Position numbers and translations under genes: made by a program | The notes under the pieces: generated by a model | Told to the model about the DNA's origin: nothing | Database searches by the model: none | What the model saw: the letters and a program-made list of their open reading frames with translations, nothing else | Source: Cryobacterium sp. SO1 | GTDB taxonomy: Bacteria > Actinomycetota > Actinomycetes > Actinomycetales > Microbacteriaceae | Assembly (NCBI RefSeq): GCF_004210215.2 | Contig: NZ_CP067394.1 | Span: forward strand, 868,001-932,000 | Length of the DNA stretch: 64,000 bases | Direction: 5' to 3' | Shown here: positions 53,684 through 61,299 of the stretch, piece after piece | How positions within the stretch are numbered: position 1 is the stretch's first letter | Layout of the letters: every line of letters begins with the position of its first letter

Positions 53684-54637
53684 TCACCCCTGGGAGAGAG
53701 CGTACATCCCGGGTTCGATCGTGACGGCGAGGCCGTCCGCGAGGAGGCCGGCCAGGGCGCGGCTGCGCTGCACGGCATCCGGCCAGAGGCCCTCAATCTC
53801 CGCGTCGCTCACCGGATGATGCGTGGCCCGCAACTCGGCCATGATCAGCCCGCGCACCTGCCGGTCGCTGCCCTCGAACTTCTTCTGCACGGCCTTCTTC
53901 GGCCCGTCGTATGCCGGGTAGCCGGCCGCACGCCAGGAGCAGGCATCCTGGATCGGGCACGCCGCACAGCGCGGGCTGCGGCTGGTGCAGACGATGGCGC
54001 CGAGCTCCATGATGGCCGCGTTGAACACCGCCGCCGCTGCGGATTCGGCGGGCAGCAGCGCCGACATCGCCTCGAGGTCCCGGCCGCGGCTGGGCGGCGC
54101 GGGTTCGGCCTGACCGGCCACGGCTCTGGCGATCACCCGGCGGGTGTTCGTGTCGACCACCGGATGCCGGTGGCCATACGCGAACGCCGCGACGGCTCTG
54201 GCCGTGTAGTCGCCGATGCCGGTCAGGGCGAGCAGGTCGTCAACGTCCTCAGGCACGATGCCGCCGTGCCGTTCGGTGATCTGCACCGCGGCGGCGTGCA
54301 GCCACAGTGCCCGGCGGGGGTAGCCGAGGCTCGCCCAGGCCCGAACGGCTTCACCGGGCGGCACGCTGGCCAGGTCCTTCGGAGCGGGCCACCGCTCGAG
54401 CCACTCATCTAGGCGGGGGATCACCCGGTTCACCGGGGTCTGCTGCAGCATGAACTCGCTCACCAGGGTGCCCCAGGCGCTGAACCCATCTCGGCGCCAG
54501 GGCAGGTCGCGGGCGTTCTCGCCGAACCAGAGACTGATGCTGTGGCTGAGGGCGGGGCCGGCGGGTGCAGTCTCGGCTGCGGCACGGTCGGCTGCGGCAC
54601 GGTCGACGGGGGCCGCGCTGTGGGCTGTGACGTTCAT
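53684..54637 (-). CDS. mutY: A/G-specific adenine glycosylase
   Basis: A 317-residue DNA repair glycosylase that removes adenine mispaired with 8-oxoguanine. Catalytic Glu lies in LVSEFMLQQTP, the helix-hairpin-helix is LTGIGDYTA, the catalytic Asp is in HPVVDTNTRRV, and the iron-sulfur cysteines form C-x6-C-x2-C-x5-C in CTSRSPRCAACPIQDAC. The C-terminal 8-oxoG recognition domain is short or reduced. TAGGTT on the minus strand (54645-54650) lies seven bases before the ATG and shares two bases with the divergent gene's -10. Confidence 0.95.
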   Translation of the reverse strand: MNVTAHSAAPVDRAAADRAAAETAPAGPALSHSISLWFGENARDLPWRRDGFSAWGTLVSEFMLQQTPVNRVIPRLDEWLERWPAPKDLASVPPGEAVRAWASLGYPRRALWLHAAAVQITERHGGIVPEDVDDLLALTGIGDYTARAVAAFAYGHRHPVVDTNTRRVIARAVAGQAEPAPPSRGRDLEAMSALLPAESAAAAVFNAAIMELGAIVCTSRSPRCAACPIQDACSWRAAGYPAYDGPKKAVQKKFEGSDRQVRGLIMAELRATHHPVSDAEIEGLWPDAVQRSRALAGLLADGLAVTIEPGMYALSQG

Positions 54638-54660
54638 CGGTTCTAACCTAGGCTCGTTTC
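54638..54660. promoter_or_regulatory. Bidirectional promoter with overlapping -10 elements (mutY / kinase-like)
   Basis: The 23 bp between the two starts hold a plus-strand TAGGCT (54649-54654, six bases before ATG 54661) and a minus-strand TAGGTT (54650-54645, seven bases before ATG 54637). They share the central TA of a CCTAGG palindrome. Both transcripts should be leaderless and compete for polymerase. Confidence 0.55.
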
Positions 54661-55263
54661 ATGAAGCTCGTTTCCACTCCTCGCGTCGAGTACCTGCGTA
54701 CCCTCGCGGCCGAGATCCTCAACCTGAACGGCCGGGGGAGGGTGATGGTCGCCGTGGACGGCGCCGACGCAGCCGCCCGCACCGCCTTCGCCGACGACCT
54801 GGCGGCGGTGCTCGACGAAGCCGGAACCCCTGCCTTCCGGGCGTCGCTGCGCTACTTCCAACGCTCCCGTGACGACGCCGCCCGGTTCGGTGCCGACACC
54901 CCGGAGCGCCACTACCGGCACGGCTACGACTATTCGGCGTTGCGCCGGGTGCTGCTCGAACCGTTCCGGCTCGGCGGCAGCACCGGTTTTGTCACCCAGG
55001 TCTTCGACCCCGACCGGGATGCCTGGATCGAACCGACCTGGACCACGGCACCGGCCGACGCGATGCTGGTGATCGACGGCGAGTTCATCAACCGCGGCGA
55101 ACTGCGCGACGCCTGGAACTACCGCATCCTGTTGGAGAGCGAAGCGACCTCTGAGGTCGACTACCTCTACCAGAAGGAGGAACGGCCTCGTCAGGTGGCG
55201 TCGGCCGTCATCGACCTCAGCCAACGGCATCTGCCCCAGCGGGTGTTCAGCGACTCCTGCTGA
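54661..55263 (+). CDS. Uridine-kinase-like protein with a degenerate P-loop
   Basis: A 200-residue protein resembling actinobacterial uridine kinase-like NTPases: MVAVDGADAAARTAFADDL in the Walker A place, RASLRYFQRSRDDAARFG, HYRHGYDYSALRRVLLEPF and MLVIDGEF as the Walker B strand. The P-loop should read G-x4-GK-S/T but has AAART, with no lysine. ATP binding is therefore doubtful, and it may be a regulatory or structural relative. Its 3' end overlaps the convergent reductase gene by 17 bp. Confidence 0.78.
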   Translation: MKLVSTPRVEYLRTLAAEILNLNGRGRVMVAVDGADAAARTAFADDLAAVLDEAGTPAFRASLRYFQRSRDDAARFGADTPERHYRHGYDYSALRRVLLEPFRLGGSTGFVTQVFDPDRDAWIEPTWTTAPADAMLVIDGEFINRGELRDAWNYRILLESEATSEVDYLYQKEERPRQVASAVIDLSQRHLPQRVFSDSC

Positions 55264-56248
55264 ACCACGCCAGAACCTCGGCCGGGCCGAGGAACGACCC
55301 ACGCTGCTCCACCTCGTGGACCAGAATGGTCAGCCGGCTGTTCACCGGCGCGGGAATGCCGGCCACGGCGGCCTCGCGCACCACGGCGCCGTTGAGGAAG
55401 TCGATCTCGGTGCGCTGGCCGCGGGTGACGCTCTGCAGGGTCGAACCCAGGTTGGGCACCGTGCCCATGCGGGCGCGCATCCGCAGCGGCAGCACCTGCC
55501 CGGCCCAGGCCGGCAGCAGCGAGAAGAGCCGCAGCCGCACGTCGTCGAGCGCCTGCATGGCACCGAAGCGGATGCCGCGACGCATGCCCACCCGCACGGC
55601 CTCCCGCATGCTCAGGGTCATCACCCGGCGCAGCCCCCGGTGGGCGATCACGCTCTGCACGCTCAGCCCGGTGATCGCCGGCAGCGCGTTCAGCATGTTC
55701 ACGACCAGCTTGGTCCACTGGGCGCCGACGAAGTTGTCGATGGTGCGGCAGGGCACGGCCCCGGCGAGAACCTCCTGCCAATGCCGGGTGGCCGCATCGG
55801 CCGGCCCGGTGCCCCGGCCGAGGTAGGTGGGCGCGGCCGTCGTGACGGTGACCAGGCCCGGCTCGGTGTAGTTGGCGGCGATGATCGAGAGCGCGCCGAA
55901 GCAGTCGGAACCCGGGAGCAGCCGCCGGGCGGTGTCGATGCCGTCGAGGCCGTTCTGGATCACGATCACCGCGGCGCCGTCGAGCACGGCGGCGTTGTCC
56001 CGGATCGCCGCCTCGGCATCCTGCGCCTTGGTGCACACCAGGGCCAGGTCGGGGGTCTCGACCAGCCGTTCGAGAGCGGTGGGGCGCGCTGCCGCCGTGC
56101 CGAACCCGCCCTCCAGCCGGATGCCCCGCTCGCGGATCGCGGCCAGGCCGGCACCGCGGGCGGTGACGGTGACGTCGTGGCCCGCCGTGCTGAGCAGGGT
56201 GGCGAAGGTTCCGCCCAGGGCGCCGGCACCGATCACAGCAATTCGCAT
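55247..56248 (-). CDS. Ketopantoate reductase family protein
   Basis: A 333-residue PanE/ApbA-family oxidoreductase. NADPH motif GAGALGG at residues 7-13, IVIQNGLDG, and the catalytic Lys in QWTKLVVNMLNALPA are present. ApbA homologs reduce 2-dehydropantoate to pantoate for coenzyme A synthesis, though family members with other 2-keto acids exist. TAGGCT (56255-56260, minus strand) lies six bases before the ATG. It overlaps the kinase-like gene at its 3' end. Confidence 0.87.
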   Translation of the reverse strand: MRIAVIGAGALGGTFATLLSTAGHDVTVTARGAGLAAIRERGIRLEGGFGTAAARPTALERLVETPDLALVCTKAQDAEAAIRDNAAVLDGAAVIVIQNGLDGIDTARRLLPGSDCFGALSIIAANYTEPGLVTVTTAAPTYLGRGTGPADAATRHWQEVLAGAVPCRTIDNFVGAQWTKLVVNMLNALPAITGLSVQSVIAHRGLRRVMTLSMREAVRVGMRRGIRFGAMQALDDVRLRLFSLLPAWAGQVLPLRMRARMGTVPNLGSTLQSVTRGQRTEIDFLNGAVVREAAVAGIPAPVNSRLTILVHEVEQRGSFLGPAEVLAWFSRSR

Positions 56249-56254
56249 GCCCCC

Positions 56255-56260
56255 AGCCTA
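56255..56260 (-). promoter_or_regulatory. -10 element of the ketopantoate reductase gene (leaderless)
   Basis: TAGGCT on the minus strand, six bases before the ATG. The other 118 bp up to truB contain only the truB ribosome binding site. Confidence 0.45.
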
Positions 56261-56378
56261 GAAGCCCACCGCGTCGCCAGCACTCGCTGCACGTTCCGTG
56301 GCAAGCTCGATGTTGTGCTCGGCGCTACAGCTGCCGAGGCCGCAGAGCATGCCGCACCCCAGCTAAGAAGGATTTCCC

Positions 56379-57359
56379 GTGAACGCCCCCCGCCGCAAGC
56401 CTGGCAGCACCACCAGCGGCCTCGTGCTGATCGACAAGCCGCAGGGCTGGACCAGCCATGACGCCGTCGCCCGCACCCGCCGCCTGGCCAACACCCGCAA
56501 GGTCGGCCACGCCGGCACTCTCGACCCGATGGCGACCGGGCTGCTGATCCTCGGCATCAACAGCTCAACCCGGCTGCTCACCTACGTGGTCGGCCTCGAC
56601 AAGGAGTACCTGGCCACGATCCGGCTGGGCGCGGCGACAACCACCGACGATGCCGAAGGGGAGGAGCTCACCCGCGCGCCCGCCGAGTCCGTCGCCGCGG
56701 TGTCCGCCGCGGCCATCACCACGGGCATCCGAGGGCTCACCGGGGCGATCAGCCAACGCCCCAGCGCCGTGAGCGCGATCAAGGTTGACGGCAAACGCGC
56801 CTACGCCAGGGTGCGGGCCGGCGAAGACGTCGAACTGCCCGCCCGCCCGGTCACCGTCAGCGAGTTCGAGCTGGTCAGCAGCAGCCCGCTCGACGGTTTC
56901 CTCGACCTCGAGGTGCGCGTGGTCTGCTCCTCCGGCACCTACATCAGGGCGCTCGCCCGAGACCTCGGCGCCGAACTCGGTGTCGGCGGGCACCTCACCA
57001 GCCTCCGTCGCACCCGCATCGGCCCGTTCGGCATCCAGGACGCCGACCCGCTCGACCAGCTCGATGTGGCCCGCGCCATGATCGGGCCGGCGGATGCGGC
57101 CAGCCGGCTGTTCGAGAGGTTCGACCTCGACGACAAGCAGGCCGTCGATCTCGGCCAGGGCAAGCGCATCGACGCGCCGCCCGGCGCCGTGGACGGCGGC
57201 CCGGTCGCCGCCGTCGACCCGCACGGCCGGCTCGTCGGACTCGTCGAATACCGCGCCGGGCAGGCCAAGTCGATCGTGAACTTCCCGCCGGACGCCCCGG
57301 CTGATCCGGTCACCGTCGCCGACCCTTCCGAACCCGCCGCGCCGGAGGATGCATCGTGA
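56379..57359 (+). CDS. truB: tRNA pseudouridine(55) synthase
   Basis: A 326-residue enzyme that makes pseudouridine 55 in the T-loop of tRNAs. The catalytic Asp49 is in HAGTLDPMATG. Other landmarks: VLIDKPQGWTSHD at the start, QRPSAVSAIKVDGKRAY, and SSGTYIRALARDLG. A PUA-like C-terminus follows, then an Ala/Pro-rich tail. GTG start with AAGGA just upstream. Coupled by GTGA to a small membrane protein gene. Confidence 0.96.
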   Translation: MNAPRRKPGSTTSGLVLIDKPQGWTSHDAVARTRRLANTRKVGHAGTLDPMATGLLILGINSSTRLLTYVVGLDKEYLATIRLGAATTTDDAEGEELTRAPAESVAAVSAAAITTGIRGLTGAISQRPSAVSAIKVDGKRAYARVRAGEDVELPARPVTVSEFELVSSSPLDGFLDLEVRVVCSSGTYIRALARDLGAELGVGGHLTSLRRTRIGPFGIQDADPLDQLDVARAMIGPADAASRLFERFDLDDKQAVDLGQGKRIDAPPGAVDGGPVAAVDPHGRLVGLVEYRAGQAKSIVNFPPDAPADPVTVADPSEPAAPEDAS

Positions 57360-57724
57360 TCGAGTGGTTCACCTATCTGCAGTTGGCAGTCGCCACGGCC
57401 GCCGGTCTGGTCTGCCTGGGCCTCGGCTTCGCCGGCCGCAAGCCCACCGACCTCAGCATGGGGGCGACGCTGCTCGTCGAGCTGCTGCTGATCGGGCAAC
57501 TCGTGGTCGCCATCGTCGCGCCCCTCACCGGAAACCAGGCCACCGGCAGCCTGCTCGAGTTCTACACCTACCTGATCAGCGCCATCCTGTTGCCGATCTT
57601 CGGGGGAGTGTGGGCGCTGATCGACCGCAGCCGGTGGAGCACAGTGATCCTTGGCGTGGTCTGCCTGTCGGTGGCGGTCATGGTCTACCGGATGCTGCAG
57701 ATCTGGACCGTGCAGGGCGTCTGA
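57356..57724 (+). CDS. Small integral membrane protein (four helices)
   Basis: A 122-residue protein with four hydrophobic helices and short loops, GTG overlapping the truB stop. Helix 2 ends with GQLVVAIVAPLTG and helix 3 contains YTYLISAILLPIFG. No named family recognised. Conserved position after truB suggests cotranscription with the tRNA/flavin genes. Confidence 0.75.
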   Translation: MIEWFTYLQLAVATAAGLVCLGLGFAGRKPTDLSMGATLLVELLLIGQLVVAIVAPLTGNQATGSLLEFYTYLISAILLPIFGGVWALIDRSRWSTVILGVVCLSVAVMVYRMLQIWTVQGV

Positions 57725-57781
57725 GCCGAGGTTCGCGCCCGGCACCGTTCGGCCCGAAGATGCTGCGATAATTACTGAGCG

Positions 57782-58246
57782 ATGAATGAGCTCAAGACCG
57801 ACTCCGGAGACAACGCCACCGGCACCACGAAACCCGGCCGGGTGACCGGCATCGGTCGTGTGCTGATCATGGTTTACGGAGTTCTCGCCCTGGCCGCCAC
57901 CGGTCGCTCCTTCGTGCAGATCGTCGGCAAGTTCAACGAGGCTCCGCTGGCGTACACCCTGTCGGCGCTCGCCGCCGTGGTCTACATCGTCGCCACCATC
58001 GCCCTGATCAACCGGGGACAGGCCTGGTACCGGATCGCCTGGATCACCATCGGCTTCGAGCTCCTGGGCGTTCTGGTGATCGGCACCCTCAGCCTGGTCG
58101 ACCCGCAGCTGTTCCCGCACGACACCGTCTGGTCGGTGTACGGGCGTGGCTACCTGTTCATCCCACTGGTACTGCCGGTCCTGGGCATGTGGTGGTTGGC
58201 GCGCCATGCGCCCGAGCGCGCCGGCGGAACCGGAGCAGCAGCGTGA
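57782..58246 (+). CDS. Integral membrane protein, 154 residues
   Basis: Four predicted transmembrane helices after a hydrophilic N-terminus; SVYGRGYLFIPLVLPVLGMWWL forms the last (about residues 118-140). GATAAT (57767-57772) nine bases before the ATG may be a -10. Its stop overlaps the ribF GTG as GTGA. I do not recognise a characterised family. Confidence 0.75.
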   Translation: MNELKTDSGDNATGTTKPGRVTGIGRVLIMVYGVLALAATGRSFVQIVGKFNEAPLAYTLSALAAVVYIVATIALINRGQAWYRIAWITIGFELLGVLVIGTLSLVDPQLFPHDTVWSVYGRGYLFIPLVLPVLGMWWLARHAPERAGGTGAAA

Positions 58247-59232
58247 GCGCCGCCAGGACCGCGCCCACGAACGTGCCCACGCAGGCGCCGATGAAGGTGC
58301 TCAACGGCCTCGACGCCGTTCCGGCCGACTGGCCGGCGTCGGCGGTCAGCATCGGCAAGTTCGACGGGGTGCACGCGGGCCACCGCGCCGTGATCGGTGA
58401 GCTCAAGGCCCACGCCACCCGGGAGGGCCTGGCGGCCGTTGTCGTCACCTTCGACCGGCATCCGCTCGCCCTGTTGAACCCGGCCACGTGCCCCGCCGAA
58501 CTGGTCAGCGTGCAGCAGAAGCTCGACCTGCTCGGTGAGACCGGCATCGACGCCACCCTGGTGCTCGCCTTCGACACCGCACTTTCGTCGCTGCCGCCGG
58601 AGGATTTCGTGCGGGACATCCTGGTGGACACCCTGCACGCCCGCCACGTAATGGTGGGGCGGGACTTCAGGTTCGGCGCCCGCGGCGCCGGCGACGCGGA
58701 CCTGCTCATCGAGCTCGGCCACCACTACGGCTTCGATGTGCGCCTCATCGACGACGTCTCGCCGCACGGGGAGCGCCGGGTCTCGTCCACCTGGATCCGC
58801 GAGCTGCTCTCCGCCGGTGACGTGCGGGCCGCGACCCGCCTGCTCGGGCACACCCCCACAGTGCGCGGAGTGGTGGTGCACGGCGCGGCCAGGGGTCGCG
58901 AACTCGGCTTTCCCACCGCGAACCTCTCGCCAGAGGCGGAGGGGCTGATCCCCGCGGATGGCGTCTACGCCGGCTGGCTCACCGACAACGGGGCGTGCTA
59001 CCCGGCCGCCATCTCGATCGGCAACAACCCCACCTTCGACGGCGTGCCGCAGAAGCAGGTTGAGGCGTACGTTCTCGATCAGGACATCGACCTGTACGAC
59101 CACGTTGTCGAGGTCACCTTCGTCGAGCACATCCGCGGCATGGTCGCCTTCACCGGCATCGAGCCGTTGATCCTGCAGATGAAGGACGACGTGGTGAAGA
59201 CCCGCGCGATCCTGCATCTTCCGCTGGAGTAG
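58243..59232 (+). CDS. ribF: Bifunctional riboflavin kinase/FAD synthetase
   Basis: A 329-residue enzyme making FMN and FAD from riboflavin. N-terminal nucleotidyltransferase motif GKFDGVHAGHRAV (about 38-50) and SSTWIRELL, and the C-terminal riboflavin kinase motif GRELGFPTANL (about 220-230). GTG 58243 is chosen because it overlaps the previous stop (GTGA); a longer frame from 58189 would overlap that gene. It usually follows truB. Confidence 0.95.
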   Translation: MSAARTAPTNVPTQAPMKVLNGLDAVPADWPASAVSIGKFDGVHAGHRAVIGELKAHATREGLAAVVVTFDRHPLALLNPATCPAELVSVQQKLDLLGETGIDATLVLAFDTALSSLPPEDFVRDILVDTLHARHVMVGRDFRFGARGAGDADLLIELGHHYGFDVRLIDDVSPHGERRVSSTWIRELLSAGDVRAATRLLGHTPTVRGVVVHGAARGRELGFPTANLSPEAEGLIPADGVYAGWLTDNGACYPAAISIGNNPTFDGVPQKQVEAYVLDQDIDLYDHVVEVTFVEHIRGMVAFTGIEPLILQMKDDVVKTRAILHLPLE

Positions 59233-59265
59233 CCGTGCGGGTCAGACGCCAGGTCAGTCGCCAGC

Positions 59266-59955
59266 TCAGGCGCTCGGCTGTACCGGCGGTTTCTGCTCGG
59301 GCGTGTTCGCGGGCAACGGCCCGCGGCGAAACAGGAACAGGATCAGTTCCGGCGCGGTGCTGCGGAGCGGGGTGCCATGGCCGACGCTCCACTCGGCATC
59401 CGTCGCCACCAGCCGGCGGGTGCGCAGCACGGCCTTGATCTCGGTGGGCGCGATCAGGCTGCGGCGCAGCGCCACCGCGCCGCCGGCCATGGGGTGAATG
59501 GGCAGGGTCAGGCCCAGCGGATGCGCCAGGTCCAGGCCGTGCACCACGGCCTCGGTCAGGTCGGTGATGCCGCCCCTGCCCGTGGCGGCCCTGGCTGCGG
59601 CGATTTCGCGCAGCCGGGCCACCAACTGGTCCGGCTCGGCCGCTGCAGCGGCCCGGCTGACGGCCTCGATGGCGCGCGCCGGGCGCAGATGGTGCCCCAC
59701 GTAGGCGCGGGTGGCGCTGCCTAGGAGCTCCCGTTTGGTGCTGCCAAGCCGCCAGACCAGGTGTCCGGCGACGTCGCGCACCCGCCACCCTGCGCACAGA
59801 CTCTCCAGCTCCCACTGCTCGGGAGCGAGCCCGGCGAGCAGGTCGGCGATGGCTGTCAGGGTGGCGGCCAGATGCCCGGACCAACGCGCGTTGACTCCGG
59901 ATTCATTGCCGACGCTCCGCAGGCTGAGGGGGAGGAGTCGTGCGAATTCTGCCAT
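59266..59955 (-). CDS. Mycothiol-dependent maleylpyruvate isomerase-type (DinB-like) protein
   Basis: A 229-residue protein of the MDMPI/TIGR03083 group: four-helix DinB-like domain with CAGWRVRDVAGHLVWRLG and VVHGLDLAHPLGL. The two His residues, with a third upstream, are the expected metal ligands. Members use mycothiol, an actinobacterial thiol, but specific substrates are often unknown. Start ATG 59955 is preferred because TAGGCT (59963-59968, minus strand) lies seven bases away. Confidence 0.85.
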   Translation of the reverse strand: MAEFARLLPLSLRSVGNESGVNARWSGHLAATLTAIADLLAGLAPEQWELESLCAGWRVRDVAGHLVWRLGSTKRELLGSATRAYVGHHLRPARAIEAVSRAAAAAEPDQLVARLREIAAARAATGRGGITDLTEAVVHGLDLAHPLGLTLPIHPMAGGAVALRRSLIAPTEIKAVLRTRRLVATDAEWSVGHGTPLRSTAPELILFLFRRGPLPANTPEQKPPVQPSA

Positions 59956-59978
59956 GTTCTCCAGCCTAGACTTGCTGA
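59956..59978. promoter_or_regulatory. Bidirectional promoter with overlapping -10 elements (MDMPI / MFS)
   Basis: Again 23 bp between starts. Plus-strand TAGACT (59967-59972) ends six bases before GTG 59979; minus-strand TAGGCT (59968-59963) ends seven bases before ATG 59955. They share TA at 59967-59968, the same architecture as at 54638-54660. Confidence 0.55.
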
Positions 59979-61208
59979 GTGTCAGCCACCTCGCCCCGCT
60001 CCCTGTGGGCCGGTCGAACCCTGGCGCTGCTGGGCATCGTCCTCGTCGCCGCCAACCTGCGCACCGCCGTCGCGGCACTCTCGCCCATCGTCAGTCAGAT
60101 CTCCACCGATGTTCCGCTGAGCGCGACGGCAATCGGCGTCCTCGGTATGCTGCCGCCGGTCTGCTTCGCCGTTTTCGGCATCTTCACCCCGGTCTACACT
60201 CGCCGGCTCGGCCTGGAGAACGTCCTCGTGCTCGCCCTCACCGCAATGCTGATCGGGCACCTCACGCGCGGGCTGGCCGGCTCGCTCCCGGTCCTGGTGA
60301 TCGGGAGCGTGGTCACCTTCGCCGGCCTCGGCGTGGGCAACGTGCTGCTTCCGCCGCTGGTGAAGAAGTACTTCCCCGACCGGATCGGACTGGTCACGTC
60401 GCTCTACGTGACGATGCTGTCGCTGAGCACCCTGTTCCCCCCACTGATCGCGGTACCGGTGGCGGATGCCGCCGGCTGGCGGGTGTCCCTCGGCCTGTGG
60501 CTGCTGCCGGTGTTGGTCGCCCTCGTGCCCTGGGTCACCATGTTCGTGCGGCACCGGGTGCAGGTGACTCCCGGCACCGTCGTCGAGGAGGCCGAACCGG
60601 CGCTGGTGGGCCGGATCTGGCATTCGTCGATCGCCTGGGCCCTGGCCGTGGTGTTCGCGGCATCGTCGCTCAACGCCTACGCGATGTTCGCCTGGCTGCC
60701 GCAGCTGCTCATCGACACGGCCGGCGTCACCCCCGCCCAGGCCGGCACCCTGCTCTCGGTCTACGCGGCGATGGGGATTCCCTGTGCCCTGCTGATTCCC
60801 TGGCTGACCGCCCGGATGAAAAACGTGGCCGGGCTCGTGTACCTCGGCGTCGCGGTCTTCCTGATCGGCGACCTGGGACTGCTCCTGGCCCCCGGCACGC
60901 TGACCTGGCTCTGGGTGGTCATGGCCGGCCTCGGACCGTTACTGTTCCCCCTCGTCCTGGTGCTGATCAACCTGCGTACCCGAACCCACGCCGGGTCGGT
61001 GGCCCTGAGCGGGTTCGTGCAAAGCGTCGGCTATACGCTCGGCGCGATCGGGCCGCTCAGCGTGGCCCTGTTGCACGAGGTCACCGGGGGCTGGACGGCG
61101 CCGCTGCTGTTCCTCATCGGCACGGCGCTGGCGGTCACCGTGGCCGGCGCCGTCATCGCCCGCCCGCACCTGCTCGAGGACGATCTGGAGCGTCGGCACC
61201 GCCGGTAG
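59979..61208 (+). CDS. MFS transporter, CynX/NimT-like
   Basis: A 409-residue major facilitator with 12 predicted helices and a first helix motif LLGIVLVAANLRTAVAALSP, the N-L-R-x3-A pattern typical of the CynX/NimT (cyanate permease-like) subfamily. A basic loop after helix 6 and a charged C-terminus are present. Members transport cyanate, 2-nitroimidazole or unknown small anions; substrate here is unknown. Confidence 0.9.
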   Translation: MSATSPRSLWAGRTLALLGIVLVAANLRTAVAALSPIVSQISTDVPLSATAIGVLGMLPPVCFAVFGIFTPVYTRRLGLENVLVLALTAMLIGHLTRGLAGSLPVLVIGSVVTFAGLGVGNVLLPPLVKKYFPDRIGLVTSLYVTMLSLSTLFPPLIAVPVADAAGWRVSLGLWLLPVLVALVPWVTMFVRHRVQVTPGTVVEEAEPALVGRIWHSSIAWALAVVFAASSLNAYAMFAWLPQLLIDTAGVTPAQAGTLLSVYAAMGIPCALLIPWLTARMKNVAGLVYLGVAVFLIGDLGLLLAPGTLTWLWVVMAGLGPLLFPLVLVLINLRTRTHAGSVALSGFVQSVGYTLGAIGPLSVALLHEVTGGWTAPLLFLIGTALAVTVAGAVIARPHLLEDDLERRHRR

Positions 61209-61267
61209 CCTCCGGCTCACCTGTGCAAAGTCTGCAACGAGTGTTGTCCTGGTCGGAGAACTCCACT

Positions 61268-61273
61268 TACGCT
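61268..61273 (+). promoter_or_regulatory. Promoter of the SorC-family regulator
   Basis: TTGTCC (61244-61249) and TACGCT (61268-61273) are separated by 18 bases, close to a standard -35/-10 pair. GGAAAGG at 61284-61290 is then the ribosome binding site for ATG 61300. Confidence 0.45.
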
Positions 61274-61299
61274 AGGGCCACGTGGAAAGGCACCAACGA

